The notes beneath the pieces are model-generated. The model did not search any database. It saw only the letters and a list, made by a program, of their open reading frames with translations, and was not told the origin of the DNA. Positions 44,601 through 55,720 of a DNA stretch of 64,000 nt are shown here, piece by piece (within the stretch, counting starts at the first letter, position 1; every line of letters starts with the position of its first letter). A program made the translations under genes and the position numbers. Source of the DNA: Castanea sativa (taxonomy: Eukaryota; Streptophyta; Magnoliopsida; Fagales; Fagaceae); assembly GCF_040712315.1 (NCBI RefSeq), contig NC_134013.1, positions 77,506,001 through 77,570,000 on the forward strand, given 5' to 3'.

Positions 44601-45069
44601 TAACATCAGAAGATGAAAGAGCATTACTACATGGTAATGAATCTGCTGCAAAACCATTTATACAATCACCTTCACCTAAGCCGTCTGCATGTTGGCCTGG
44701 TTCCATGGCACAGGATCAACATGGTTACTTGACCCCACAAAGTCAAAGAAGCAAATTTGGACTTCATAACTTTCCCCGAACTCCTTATTCTAGAACTATT
44801 TTTTCGAAGTCCAAGACCAGGGTATGTATAATTGAATTACTTAATTATGCATTGATTCATTAGATGCTCTTTCCTGCATTTGGTATGACCGTTTATGCTA
44901 CTGGTATGTCATCAGATCACTCCATTACAAGGTGATAGCAATTGGGGCATGAACATTTCATCAACTCCCTTTCAGCAATCTCAAACTCATTTAATTGGAC
45001 AGGTAAATTTTCATATTAGACAATTTTCATTTATTTGATGTTGTAATCCTCCTGTGAGAATAGTTCTCT

Positions 45070-45103
<34 letters not shown>

Positions 45104-48100
45104 TAGATTTACTGTTTTTGTTATTATTATTATTTTGGATACCCATTGGGTCTTGAACTTATTACCTCACCATTCACTTCCTTTTATGGGAGGAGGAAGT
45201 GCAATTTGAGCTAGGTTTTATAGCTGCATGGTTCTTCAAAGATTTTTATAAATTTAATTTGGATTTTGTAGATATTTTCTTGTTGATTTTCTCTGTTAGA
45301 GTGATGAATCTGTTGATTCATTTTTGTGTATGAAATAGTGACCCTATGAAATCCTAATTTTTTTTTTGACAAGTGAAATCCTAAAATTAATTGGGCACTT
45401 AAACTTCTTGTAATTGTCTTCTAAACAACCTGGTTTGTTTACTGGTCATGTGCTCCATCAGTATACTTTGTTCTAAACATAGATGTGCTTTAGAACAGAT
45501 TGTGCATATGTTTTTCTTGGGGTTCCTTTGCTGGGTAGGCATCAATACTTTGTATTATTGTCATACTTATTGTTGCTAAATAGTGGTGCATGTGATGGGT
45601 GAGTTGGCAACCAGATCAACTCTACCTCCACATTCTCTCTAGTCCCTATTGATGTTAATTCAATTGAGTAATAACAAATACTAAGAGTGAGGAGGCCCGG
45701 CTACCTCGGATTAGCCAGATACTCTGTTCTCTTCATCTTCTCCAATCAGATATGGGGGGTTTTCGCAGTTTTTTCATTGAATCCAAGTTTTTTCAATTAG
45801 TTGTAGAGGAAGGGGGACATTATTTCTTGCTACGGATCTTTGAGCGGGGCAAATATTTTATGAGATCAGTTTTTATGGGCAAGAATGCAGCACAATGGTT
45901 GATGGATAATATTGAACACATTGTTGTTGGGGCAAGCTCCAAACAGTTTTTTACACTCAGGGACGGTAATATTGCTTATACTCTCCAACAGAGCACCAAT
46001 TCTTTTGGTCAGTTCTTACTATTGACTGAACTCAAAGTTGGAGGGTTTAGGAGGTCGATTATTATCCCTGAAGGTAGAGAGAAAAATGGTTGGAGGACTT
46101 TTGGACTTGAACTAAGAAAGATGTTGTGTCCCTCCCAATATGCGGTAGGTGGCCTTGGTCATCCAAAATTTATTCCTCACGTGCATAGGCATAACTCGAA
46201 GGTTCAAAACTCTAGAACTTTTGCTGAAGCTGTGCAAGGCCATCATGTAAAGGTAGAGGATAGAATGCAGCTAAAGCAATTATGTGTCACAGACAAGGGG
46301 AAGATGGCACAGTTAGGAGAGGAGAAGATGGTGGTGCCGGATTTAGAACATGCAAAGATGGTGCTGAGTAGTAAACCGGAGGCCAGTTCTTGCCTGTTGG
46401 CTGCTGGTGGAGGAGCTGTGAAACCCCGGAGCATTAATGTGGGTATTAACTTGGGAGAGAATATCTCGGTAGGTAATAAATTGAGGCTTCTGTTAAGGTT
46501 TAATTCAAATTCAAAAGATTCTGATTATGGAATGTTGAGTGATTTAAGGAATACTTGCTGGACAGGGAAAGGTTTGATTGTAGAGGTGGGTGAGAAAGGA
46601 AAACGAAGGGTTTCGTGGGATTATAACAAAGGTGGACCAAAATATTTTAAGTGGGTTCCAAGGGAATTAAGCAAACCCACTGTGGGCCAAAGCCTAAGTC
46701 CCACGTTGGCCCAAGCTGATTTGGGCTCTATTCAGTCAGAGGTAATGTGCTTCTCGGGCCCAAGTACTAATGAAATGGGTGAGCCTTCTTCTACGCCTAG
46801 CCCGACACCCCTGGCCCACTTGGTGACACCAACGATAATTCATTCAGACCAGCACGAATCTTTGATGCCCACTATCGCGGTGTTAGAGCAACAAGTAGAG
46901 CCTCCGATACTTGTTAGTTGTAGCTGTTCTGATGGGTTCAGTTCCGACAGTTTAACGGTGACTAGGATGGAGGATGGGATCAATTCCGATGGTCTTGCGG
47001 CGAAGCCGATGGAGGTAGCTGTCTTGACGGGAAAAGCCTCGATAATCCCATGGTGGATGGGTTGGAGGTTGGGACCAGTTCCGTTGGTCTTGCGGTGGCT
47101 TCGAGGGAGTTTTAAGTGCAATTTCTCTGCTGGGATTAATTCCGACGATCCCGCGGTGGCTCAGATGGATTTAAATGGTAGCTCCTCCAATGGGTTCAGC
47201 TCCGATGCCTTCGTGGTGGTTCCGGGCAAGTCAGACATGGCAAATTCGCAACTCTCGATGGGTATGTTCTTGGTAGATATCTTTAAGAGACTATTAGGTG
47301 TGGGATTTGTGGATTTTGGGGTCAACAGTGTGGATAAAGTTGGAAGTGTGAGTAGTGAGCTTTTGATTCAAGGGGTGGATAATAAGGGAACCAGGCAGAT
47401 AGATGTTGGTAAGATGGGTCAGCCCAATTTAGCATTGATGGAACCGAAGTCTGATTGTGGCCTACTGGGTTTGGGTGTCTTGACGGTGGAGGAAGTGGTT
47501 TGCTCAGAAGTGGTTTTGGGTGAGGAGGATAGTTTGGCAGATTGTAACCCCTTGTCTACTATTATCCCTCCGGGGCTGGCCTTGACGATGGAAGTGCACA
47601 ATGATTCTGAGTTGTTGAACATTGGAAATACGCTGGATGTCTCTAGTTGGGTGAAGAATAGAATCCCTGGCTTTAGTAAAGTGATTGGGCTTTCTGTGAA
47701 TCGTCATGAAAAGTTGTGTATTGCTTATCTTCAAAGGCTAGAAAGGGAGATGGCGGTTATTAACCAGCAGCGGAAAAAAGCAGCTGCTTATCAGAAAGTA
47801 GCATCCTCAACGGGTAAAGGGAAAAGAGAGTTGAGGAATCTAATTTCAACGGTAAACTATGATGGGAGATAGTGTGTCGGTAGGGAGGTAGAAATAGTTG
47901 TGGGGCCTTAAAAGTCTTTATGAAGCTAAAAATGATTTCATGGAATGTTAGAGGTTTGAATGACCCCCAGAAACGTCTGGTAGTGAGAAATTTGCTAGGT
48001 GAATGGAAGTGTGATATTGTATGCCTTCAAGAAACAAAGCTTGCTGGCATAGATAGACAGCTGGTTTGCAGTATATGGGGCTGTCTGTATGTGGATTGGG

Positions 48101-51100
48101 TGGCTCTAGATGCTGATCAGACGGCTGGTGGGGTCTCGATTATGTGGGATACGAGGGTTTTAGAAAAGTTGGAGGTTCTGGTGGGCTCATTTTCAGTGTC
48201 AGTTCAGTGGAAAGGTGTGGAGGATGGTTTTCTTTGGGCATGTTCAGGGGTGTATGGCCCAAATGACATTTTGAGGGGTGATTTGTGGGATGAGTTGGTT
48301 GGTATTCAGCAGTATTGGAATGTTCCTTGGTGTTGTTTTGGGGATTTTAATGTTCGTTTTCCTAGTGAACGGAAGGGTGGGTCTCGACTTACTCCGGCTA
48401 TGAAAAAGTTTTCTGAATTTATTGAAGATTTAAACTTGATAGACTTGCCGCTGGAGGGAGGGAGTTATACATGGTCTAGTGGTACTGCCCAACCATCCAT
48501 GTCTAGGATTGACAGGGCTCTAGTGTCACATGATTGGGAGCAACACTTTCCGGATGTGATCCAACGGATTCTACCACGAACTGTTTCAGATCATTTCCCA
48601 ATTCTTTTGGAGGCAGGGGGTATGGCGAGAGGGAAAAGTCCTTTCAGGTTTGAGAATATGTGGTTGAAGACGGATGAGTTTGTTGATAGAGTTGATTCAT
48701 GGTGGAATCGTCATTCCTTTTCGGGTACACCTAGTTATGTGTTCGCTAAAAAATTGAAAGCTTTGAAAGAAGACATTATTCAGTGGAATCACCAAGAGTT
48801 TGGCAATGTTGGGCGTAGGAAGAAAGAATTATTGGGGGCTTTAGAGTTATTAGATGCTAAGGAAGGGATTCTTGGACTCACTGAGGCAGAGAGAGATGAG
48901 AGAAATGAAGTGAGATCGTAAGTAGAGCATCTTCTTTCTTTAGAGGAGATATCGTGGAGACAAAAATCGAGGATGTTGTGTATTAAGGAGGGAGATAATA
49001 ATACTAAGTTCTTCCACAAGATGGCTAATTCTCATAGAAGGTATAACCACCTAAGTTTCTTAGAAGTGGATGGAGTGATTTATGAGAATGGAGCAGAAGT
49101 TGCTCATCAGGTAGTTCAATTTTATAAAACTCTATATCAAGAGTCTGAGGAGTGGAGACCTTTTGTGGAAGGACTGGAGTTTGACCAAATAGGGGAGTTG
49201 GAGAGGGGCTGGTTGGAGAGGAGGTTTGAGAAGGATGAGATTCTATCAGTGGTTAGAAATATGGAAGGGGATAAAGCTCCAGGTCCAGATGGCTTTTCTA
49301 TGGCCTTTTTCCATCATTGCTGGAGAGTTGTAGAAAGATGTTTTGGCAGTCTTTGAAGAGTTCCATCAGCATTGTAAGTTTGAGAAATCTCTTAATGCTA
49401 CCTTTATAGCTTTGATTCCTAAGAAGAATGATGCCTCTAACATTCGTGATTTCAGACCTATTAGTCTGGTGGGGAGTATATATAAAATCTTAGCCAAGGT
49501 TTTGGCAAATAGATTGAAAATGGTGTTAGATCAACTGATATCTGAATCTCAGAATAGTTTTGTGGGAGGTAGACAGATCCTTGATTCAGTTCTCATTGCC
49601 AATGAGTATGTTGATAGCAGAATGATGAGTAAGATTCCAGGGGTGATTTGTAAGTTAGATATTGAGAAAGCTTATGACAATGTGAACTGGGAGGCATTTC
49701 TGAAGTTGTTGAAGAAAATGGGCTTTAGGGAGAAATGGTGTAGCTGGATTTGAACTTGTATCTCTAGAGTGCAGTTCTCTGTGTTGGTCAATGGGTCTCT
49801 AGTTGACTTCTTTGGTAGTTCTAAAGGCTTGAGACAAGGGGATCCGTTGTCTCCCTTGTTATTTTTAGTTATGATGGAGGTGTTTAGTAGGATGGTGAAG
49901 AGAATGGAGGGGGCAGGTTTACTTAGTGGCTTTAGGACGGATGGTAGGAGGGGTAGAGGGGAATGTGTTTCACATTTGCTGTTTGCGGATGATACAATAT
50001 TGTTTTGTGATGTAGAGGTGGAGCAAGTCCTTCATGTTCGATTGCTGCTACTTTGTTTTCAGGCTGTGACTGGTTTGAAGGTTAACGTAGCTAAAAGTGA
50101 GATGGTTCCTATAGGGGAGGTTAATAATGTGCATGCTTTGGCAGAGATCTTGGGTTGTAGGGTTGGGGCCTTGCCAATGACTTATCTTGGTATGCTGTTG
50201 GGGGCGTCCCATAAATCCCCTTCTATTTGGAACCCTATTTTGGAGAAAATTGAACGGAAGTTAGCAGGGTGGAAGAAGTTGTATTTGTCAAAAGGTGGTA
50301 GGCTTACACTGCTTAAAAGTACGTTATCTAGCCTTCCCACCTATTTTCTATCTCTGTTCACCATTCCTACACATGTGGGAAACAAAATTGAGAAGCTGCA
50401 AAGGGACTTCTTGTGGGGTGACCCAAAGACACATTTATTGGGTTGGGATAAGGTGTGAATGCCTATTGCTAATGGTGGTTTGGGTATTAGGAAATTGACC
50501 ACTTTCAATAAAGCCTTACTAGGAAAGTGGCTTTGGCGTTTTGGAATCAAGGAGAATAGGCTTTGGAGGAGGGTGGTAGCTTTGAAATTTGGGGAAGAAT
50601 GATGGGGGTGGACCTCTAAGTTGGGAAGGGGCGCTCATGGGTGTGGTTTGTGGAGAAGTATCCGGATGGGTTGGGAAGTTTTTAACAAAAATGTCCAGTA
50701 TAAGGTTGGGGTGGGGGATCGAGTGGAATTTTGGACAGACAGATGGTGCAGAGACCTTCCTCTCCATTTGGCTTTTCCAGTCTTGTACAATTTTGCTGCA
50801 AACAGAGAGGCATTCGTAGAATCATCTTTGATATGTCAAGGAATAGGGAATAGGAGAACTTGGGATGTTCGTTTCATTTGGGGTCTTAATGATTGGGAGG
50901 CAGATGTGGTGGATGATTTCTTTCGATTCTTAGCATCCATTTTACCTTCAGTGAATGATGGTGATCAGTTGAGATGGAAGTTGACAAAAACCGGGGATTT
51001 TACTATCCGTTCATATTATCATAAGTTACATGGCTTTTCTTCCGTTGTCTTTCCATGCAAAGGTATTTGGAAGGTTAAGACACCCCGGCGTGTCTCTTTC

Positions 51101-53932
51101 TTTGTGTGGACAGCTGCATGGGATAGGATCCTCACGGGAGACAACTTGAGGCTTAGGGGCTTTGACTTTTTTTGACTGGTGCATTATGTGTTGGTGCTGT
51201 GGTGAAACAGTGGATCATTTGTTGTTACATTGTGGAAAGGCTTATCAACTGTGGTGTTTTGTCTTTAGGAGTTTTGGGATTTCATGGGTTCCCTCATGTA
51301 CGGTGTTAGATTTTCTATTTAGTTGGTGGAACTGGTTAGGGAAGCATTCATCTTACATTTGGAACCTAGTTTCGTTGTGTTTGATGTGGTGTATTTGGAG
51401 GGAACGCAATCGGCGGACGTTTGAGGATTTGGATAGATCTGAGGACCAACTGCTTGCTCTCTTTTCTGGTTCTCTTTTTGATTAGGGTAGGGTTTGGGGA
51501 CTCACATCTAGTGACTCTCTTCCTCTATTCCTTAGCTCTCTTCTTCTTTGTAATTAATGTTTTTCTATGTTTTCGCTTTTTCATCTTTCTTTGTACTTTT
51601 GTTATGCTGGTGCTAATTTGCATCTAGCAGTTTTTTGAATATACTTTTTCTTACCTATCAAAAAAAAAAAAAAAAAAAAAAACCAGATCAACTCAATGAA
51701 GTAAGCTAGAATGTCCTGTCAAATATGTTCCTGATTATGTCTGGACTCGGGAATTTGTGGGACGTAAACAGGTCCAATTTGCCAGAAATATCTCGGTAAT
51801 GATCTGAATCAGGTCCATATGTAGTCCTGCAAGTTGAGCACTCTTCTTGAGCTGACTTATCCTTTTTAGAAGGCCTATCCATCTTGCTGCCTACCAAGGC
51901 CCTTCTACTCCAGAGTTTCTTAGTTGTTTCAGGCCCATTTTGGGACTTAATTAACTTAATCCAGCTGTTGAAATTCAGGGACAACATCCCCCATGCACGG
52001 CCTTTTTTAGATGCAATATCATGCTTAGTTCTTTGACTATGCTAGTAGGAGATTAGCAAAAGATAAGGCAGGTCACATCTTTTCTCTCATCTTTAAAAGT
52101 TTCAAATCAGGGTACATTTTCTCCGGTCACATCTTTTCATTTGAGCCCACTACCTGAGATGGAAACTTTTTTAGCCTTGGATAAGGCTGAACCATTCTAT
52201 TATTATACTGTTTACTCGTCTTAAGATTTTCATTCTTTGTTACAAAAATAAAAGGATATTATTCCCTCTGAAGGAATTATGGATTGTCTGTTCTTAGCAC
52301 TGTACTTAACTGCAAGAGATACACGCAGGTTAGCTGAATTTTGGCTGTTTTACCGTTGGCATATGGGACTTTTCTCTGTTCTTGACCTTATTTTTTCAGC
52401 TCCTGAATTCATAACTGCTTGAAAAAATTTATGCTGTGTTTCTTTAAGTGTCTTATAAATGTCTATGTTGCACTAATAAATATGCGGATTTGAATGATTG
52501 AAAATTAATCATCTCTACCCCATTGTAATTGTCGAATTATAAAAAAATTACCCGTCAGGGTGCAGACTAGTGGTTGGAGGCTTGGGATGAGCTGTAGACC
52601 TAGACATTCTGGGTTCAATCCCCATTAGGAGTTCCCTACCTTATACATGGTTTTGGCTGGTGGGGTTGTGCATCTGTGATGTACTCTTTAGGGGTGGGTC
52701 TAAGGGCCCTGCCTTGGTGAGGTTCCACGTCATAAAAAAAAAAAAAGAATGATTGAAAATTTGTGTGCTGCAATTGAAGGTTTTATCAACTTGTGAAACA
52801 TTATGAATGTATATGTCAAGTTTACGATACATTTCCATTTTATTTAGATTAAGCCTTTGTATCCTTTACTTTATATACATCTGAGAACTAGAATATGCTA
52901 ACTTGGCAAAATTGAATTTTTGTCAACATATATGTATGTTGAACTGATCGTTTTATGTACTCCTTGAATGCATAGGTGAAAAGGAGTGATGCTCTGGATA
53001 ATGATTATGGATCGGTGGGACCCATTCGTAGGACAAGGCATAAACCTCTTGCAAAATATTCTTCAGGAGGGTCTGCATATTTACGTGCTTCTCTAGATGG
53101 TCCTTCACAGGTGAAAAATTCTGATGCTTCTGAAGGCATCTTGTCTGCTGTCAAGAAAAATATGGAAATTGGAGGAACAAGTAGCACTTCAAAATCTCAG
53201 TCATTATACAGTAAGCCACACAGCTCTGAGAAGGCTGTTGCTGCAGTACATCCACATACTACTGAGATGGCTAGGAAGATTTTGGAGCATATTGATAGAA
53301 ATCCACCCACTCCTAAGGATAAGACTTCAGAGTTAAAGCTAGTCGCTACATGGAAGAAACCTGAATCTTCTGTTGTCAGCAATGCTTTGTCAAATGAGCG
53401 TAATACCTTACCAAATTTAGGATATTTTGGTTCTTATAAAAATAAAGATAAAATTGACCAGAATAATTATGCTCAAAGGAGTGAAGATAAAAGGAACTCT
53501 CATTTTAAGGTTCCACCTCAGGACAGTACTTCTGAAGCTGCCAAGGCTGTAAATAAAGGTGGTTCAGCTTTTTCAGTGACTAGACCAGTTTTGCCTTCTA
53601 TATCTATTAGCAAGCCTGTGTCAAGATGGCCATTTACTTCCGATGCTGGTTCAGGGTTTACATTCCCGGTTTCTTCCTCTGGAGTAGAGCCACCAACACC
53701 AACCATTGTGCCATCATTCTCAGGCAGTGGTCTGCAGCAGAAAGAGGGACCTGCTGTTCCTTCATATAGTTTTGGCTCACAAAGGTCTAATCCTGCCCTT
53801 GTATTTTCCTTCCCTTCTACAAGCAGTGCTACCATTCATGAAGATGCTCTGGATATTAAGTTCAGCTTTGGATCTGATGAGAAGACGCAGTTATCTTTCA
53901 GTTCACTCGAAAAAGATGCTGTCTGCTATTAA
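38678..53932 (+). CDS. NUP1: NUP1/NUP136-like nucleoporin, apparently C-terminally short, 662 aa
   Basis: Seven exons: 38678-38942, 39807-39853, 40004-40170, 40424-40577, 44510-44821, 44916-45002 and 52976-53932. All are GT-AG and the phases sum to 1989 nt with no internal stop. Family landmarks: [20 protein letters not shown] and [19 protein letters not shown] at the N-terminus, [38 protein letters not shown], and [19 protein letters not shown] after exon 6. These match the N-terminal half of the plant nuclear-basket protein NUP1. A few FG-type motifs (FSFPS, FSFGS, YSFGS) occur near the end, but the reading stops at 53930. The family normally runs to about 1300 residues with a long FG-rich tail, and I find no such exon downstream. 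This may be a truncated paralogue or a lost 3' end. Introns 4 and 6 are very large and filled with transposons. Confidence 0.85.
40578..42721. other. Intron 4 of the NUP1-like gene, left part
   Basis: AT-rich intronic sequence. A CT repeat lies at 41586-41606. No coding or clear repeat structure is visible apart from chance frames. Confidence 0.5.
42722..43810. repeat. Candidate solo LTR in intron 4
   Basis: This 1.09-kb segment is much more GC-rich than its flanks. It starts TGTGATGGCACTAAGC and ends GCTCCTAACA (TGTTAGGAGC on the minus strand, an LTR-like start). Flanking 5-mers ATGCC and ATGTA are only partly alike. The interior has A/C-rich words (CACACACACAACACACAG), many TGCCCA / GCCCACA repeats and a perfect 18-bp hairpin at 43578-43616. 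The frames at 42964-43470 and neighbours are low-complexity by-products. Confidence 0.4.
43578..43616. other. Perfect 18-bp stem, 3-nt loop hairpin
   Basis: GGGGCATCATGTGGAGCA (43578-43595) and its exact reverse complement (43599-43616) are separated by CCT. It lies within the candidate solo LTR. Its role is unknown. Confidence 0.9.
43811..44509. other. Intron 4 of the NUP1-like gene, right part
   Basis: AT-rich, with poly-T/poly-A runs; it ends at acceptor TTTTCCAG (44509). No other feature seen. Confidence 0.5.
45003..45608. other. Intron 6 of the NUP1-like gene, left of the LINE
   Basis: Intronic sequence beginning at the donor GTAAATT. It includes a (TTTA)n run at 45070-45105 and a TTATTATTATTA run. 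No coding signal. Confidence 0.5.
45752..47872 (+). CDS. LINE ORF1, 706 aa, intact
   Basis: It is open throughout from ATG 45752 (AGATATGGGGG, after the 5' leader) and ends 47 bases before ORF2. Residues ~8-125 form a compact, probably folded domain ([69 protein letters not shown]). The remainder is Ser/Gly/Asp-rich with imperfect repeats like [24 protein letters not shown] and FSSDAFVV. The extreme C-terminus is basic with a short coiled coil ([20 protein letters not shown]). I see no CCHC knuckle, unlike many plant LINE ORF1 proteins. Its role by position would be RNA binding in the retrotransposition particle. The alternating strand pattern and [10 protein letters not shown] recall PUR-type single-strand nucleic-acid-binding repeats, but that is only a guess. 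Confidence 0.8.
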   Translation: MGGFRSFFIESKFFQLVVEEGGHYFLLRIFERGKYFMRSVFMGKNAAQWLMDNIEHIVVGASSKQFFTLRDGNIAYTLQQSTNSFGQFLLLTELKVGGFRRSIIIPEGREKNGWRTFGLELRKMLCPSQYAVGGLGHPKFIPHVHRHNSKVQNSRTFAEAVQGHHVKVEDRMQLKQLCVTDKGKMAQLGEEKMVVPDLEHAKMVLSSKPEASSCLLAAGGGAVKPRSINVGINLGENISVGNKLRLLLRFNSNSKDSDYGMLSDLRNTCWTGKGLIVEVGEKGKRRVSWDYNKGGPKYFKWVPRELSKPTVGQSLSPTLAQADLGSIQSEVMCFSGPSTNEMGEPSSTPSPTPLAHLVTPTIIHSDQHESLMPTIAVLEQQVEPPILVSCSCSDGFSSDSLTVTRMEDGINSDGLAAKPMEVAVLTGKASIIPWWMGWRLGPVPLVLRWLRGSFKCNFSAGINSDDPAVAQMDLNGSSSNGFSSDAFVVVPGKSDMANSQLSMGMFLVDIFKRLLGVGFVDFGVNSVDKVGSVSSELLIQGVDNKGTRQIDVGKMGQPNLALMEPKSDCGLLGLGVLTVEEVVCSEVVLGEEDSLADCNPLSTIIPPGLALTMEVHNDSELLNIGNTLDVSSWVKNRIPGFSKVIGLSVNRHEKLCIAYLQRLEREMAVINQQRKKAAAYQKVASSTGKGKRELRNLISTVNYDGR
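47920..51485 (+). pseudogene. LINE ORF2: endonuclease, reverse transcriptase, zf-RVT
   Basis: Endonuclease motifs: [34 protein letters not shown], and RTVSDHFPI with the catalytic [64 protein letters not shown] and the catalytic FADDTILF. The zinc-binding region is [15 protein letters not shown] near 51190. Lesions: TAA 48919, a 2-base loss near 49340 that shifts frame, TGA 49751, TGA 50456, TGA 50600, and a frameshift in the T run near 51168. All RT and endonuclease motif residues are still readable. This enzyme would nick the target and copy its own RNA from the nick. Confidence 0.92.
51695..52491. other. Intron 6, between LINE and SINE
   Basis: Unremarkable intronic sequence; the frame at 51706-51987 (minus) has no family resemblance. 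Confidence 0.45.
52507..52746 (+). mobile_element. tRNA-derived SINE in intron 6, 15-bp TSD
   Basis: GTGCAGACTAGTGGTTGG fits an A box and GGGTTCAATCCCCAT is a very good B box, followed by an unrelated body and an A-rich tail (52733-52746). Direct repeats GAATGATTGAAAATT flank it at 52492-52506 and 52747-52761. The tRNA-like head begins about 45 bases inside the left TSD, so extra 5' sequence is included or the 5' end is unusual. Confidence 0.75.
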
Positions 53933-54769
53933 CTAAATTGATCATGTTATAGGATTTTTATTTTCCCCTTATATCCATTTCCCCCCTTTTTTTTTTGGTT
54001 TCCCAGTAGCTTGTACTCTAGCCATTGTTTCCTTCAGTGAGAAAGGAGAGTTTGAAGTGGAAAATGGCACATTTAATTTTTTAATACCCTGGCCCTTGGT
54101 TCCCATTAGACCACAATTATAGGTAGAATTTAACAGGTTTGGGCAGCCCTTTTGCATTATATTGAGGTTGTAGAGGATTTGTTTCATGTGTCATTACCTG
54201 GAGTAGGGGAATGATCCGTACTGGTTAACTAATCGGAATGGAAGATTTTGGTACGAAATTGAATACAGTGGTCATTAGTTCCACATGGAGGTGCAATCAT
54301 TGACATTGACCTTGGATTTTTACTGGGACGCTCTAGATTGTTCCTGAAGTCTATGATAGTCGATAGGTCTTAGGTAGCTTTTATGCTTTGTTTAGATTGC
54401 ATCGAAAGCGAATGAAAGCAGAAGCAAAATTGAATAGACTCTCCTACTCTTTGTTTCTCTCTCTCTCGTGGAGCCCATTTAGGCCCAAAGCATCAGACAA
54501 TCTGAACAAAGCCATCTGATAAAATCCATCCCGAAGTAACAAGTTTTGCCAGACCAATAATTATAAAGTATGTTTTTCATAATTGAAACCCTTTGCATAA
54601 TGCCATATGGGGCCAAAACAGAGATGGAAGGGGATCCAGAGAAAAGAAGAGAATATTGGGCCCACCCATATATTCTTCCAAAATTTTGAATTATGTCCCT
54701 AAATACGAGCTATTCTAATACACTTTACCAATATATGGCCAACCCAAACGACAGTATTTTATTTTTGAT
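53933..54769. other. 3' flank of the NUP1-like gene
   Basis: The likely 3'UTR extends to about 54190. Beyond this is AT-rich sequence without a recognisable gene. No FG-repeat exon that could extend the nucleoporin was seen here. Confidence 0.45.
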
Positions 54770-55720
54770 GATTCACGATTTCATCAAACAAACAGACCAC
54801 AAACATCCTTCCTTAACTCCCTCAAAATCAAAGGAGGAAAGCTTATTACAACAGACACAAGACCTATTAATAGAAGCAAGTGCATAAGCAACTCTATTTG
54901 CATCTCTCCTAACCCAACTAAATGCATAGAATTCAAAACCACGGTTAAGCTCTACAACATTGTCCAACAAAGTGGAAATACACCATTCAACATTGGGAAA
55001 ATTTTTAATTCAAAGCATTGAAAAAACTTTTGGAATCGCCCTCTACAATAATCATATGCAAATCCTCAGCTTGTGCAAATTGAAAGCCCCAGAGAATAGT
55101 AATTACTTCTGTTTGCATTGGATCACAAAGTACATGCACCTTAGCCCATGTATCTAGGACTTAGCATTACAACCAATGTTGAGAACTTATCGTTGACATT
55201 AGCATCAACATCTGTCTTCATTACTTTTGTTGGAGGTTTCATTGCATTTCTTGTCAAGAAACCTAGTCTTGAATCTCTTGATTATGTGCAAGGTCTAGAG
55301 TTGGCATAACTTCTCTTACTCTTTTATTGATTTTGTTGATAATGATCGGAATATTCACATTTTCCTTCTGTGAGCAACAAATTTCCTGAGGATCCAAATG
55401 GCCTCAAGAGTTATAGCCATAAGCAAGGTGCACTGTTCATAATCCTTCTTTGTCAATTGACCTGAATTGGAGGATCCAAAGAAAATCTTGCTAATGGTTG
55501 AATATTGTTAATCTATCAGGTCTTATTGCTAAACTTCTTCCAAACTAGATTACTCTTTGTTGTAGGGCAATATCAGAACAAATGAGCACAAGTTTCAGTA
55601 GTAGCATCACATAAGTAGCACCCTTTATCAAAAACTCTGATCCTTTGTTTTAGGCTATCCATTCTTGGCAATAGGTTGGAACCTTCCTTTGTTTTAAGGT
55701 AGTGATTGTGTAACTCTATT
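54770..55720 (-). pseudogene. Relic of a LINE-type zf-RVT / RNase H (RVT_3) protein
   Basis: On the minus strand, in shifting frames, are zinc-binding residues (GCYLCDATTETCAHLF, then YCPTTKSNLVWKK, about 55530-55640), followed toward lower coordinates by RNase H-like blocks (IIVEGDSKSFFNALN near 55040; FSWVRRDANRVAYALAS near 54890). The order and wording match the C-terminal part of plant 'ribonuclease H protein At1g65750'-type LINE-derived proteins. Multiple stops and frameshifts show decay; no RT part was found. Confidence 0.65.

Larger units (their letters stand above)
45623..51680 (+). mobile_element. Full-length L1-type LINE inside intron 6
   Basis: A 14-bp TSD (AACCAGATCAACTC) flanks it at 45609-45622 and 51681-51694, and the 3' end is a poly-A tail from about 51660. 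It has a ~130-bp 5' leader, an open ORF1 (45752-47872) and an ORF2 (47920-51485) with endonuclease, RT and zinc-binding regions. It lies in the same orientation as the host nucleoporin gene. The complete length and intact TSD indicate full-length insertion; ORF2 is broken by several stops and two frameshifts, so it cannot now move by itself. Confidence 0.95.
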
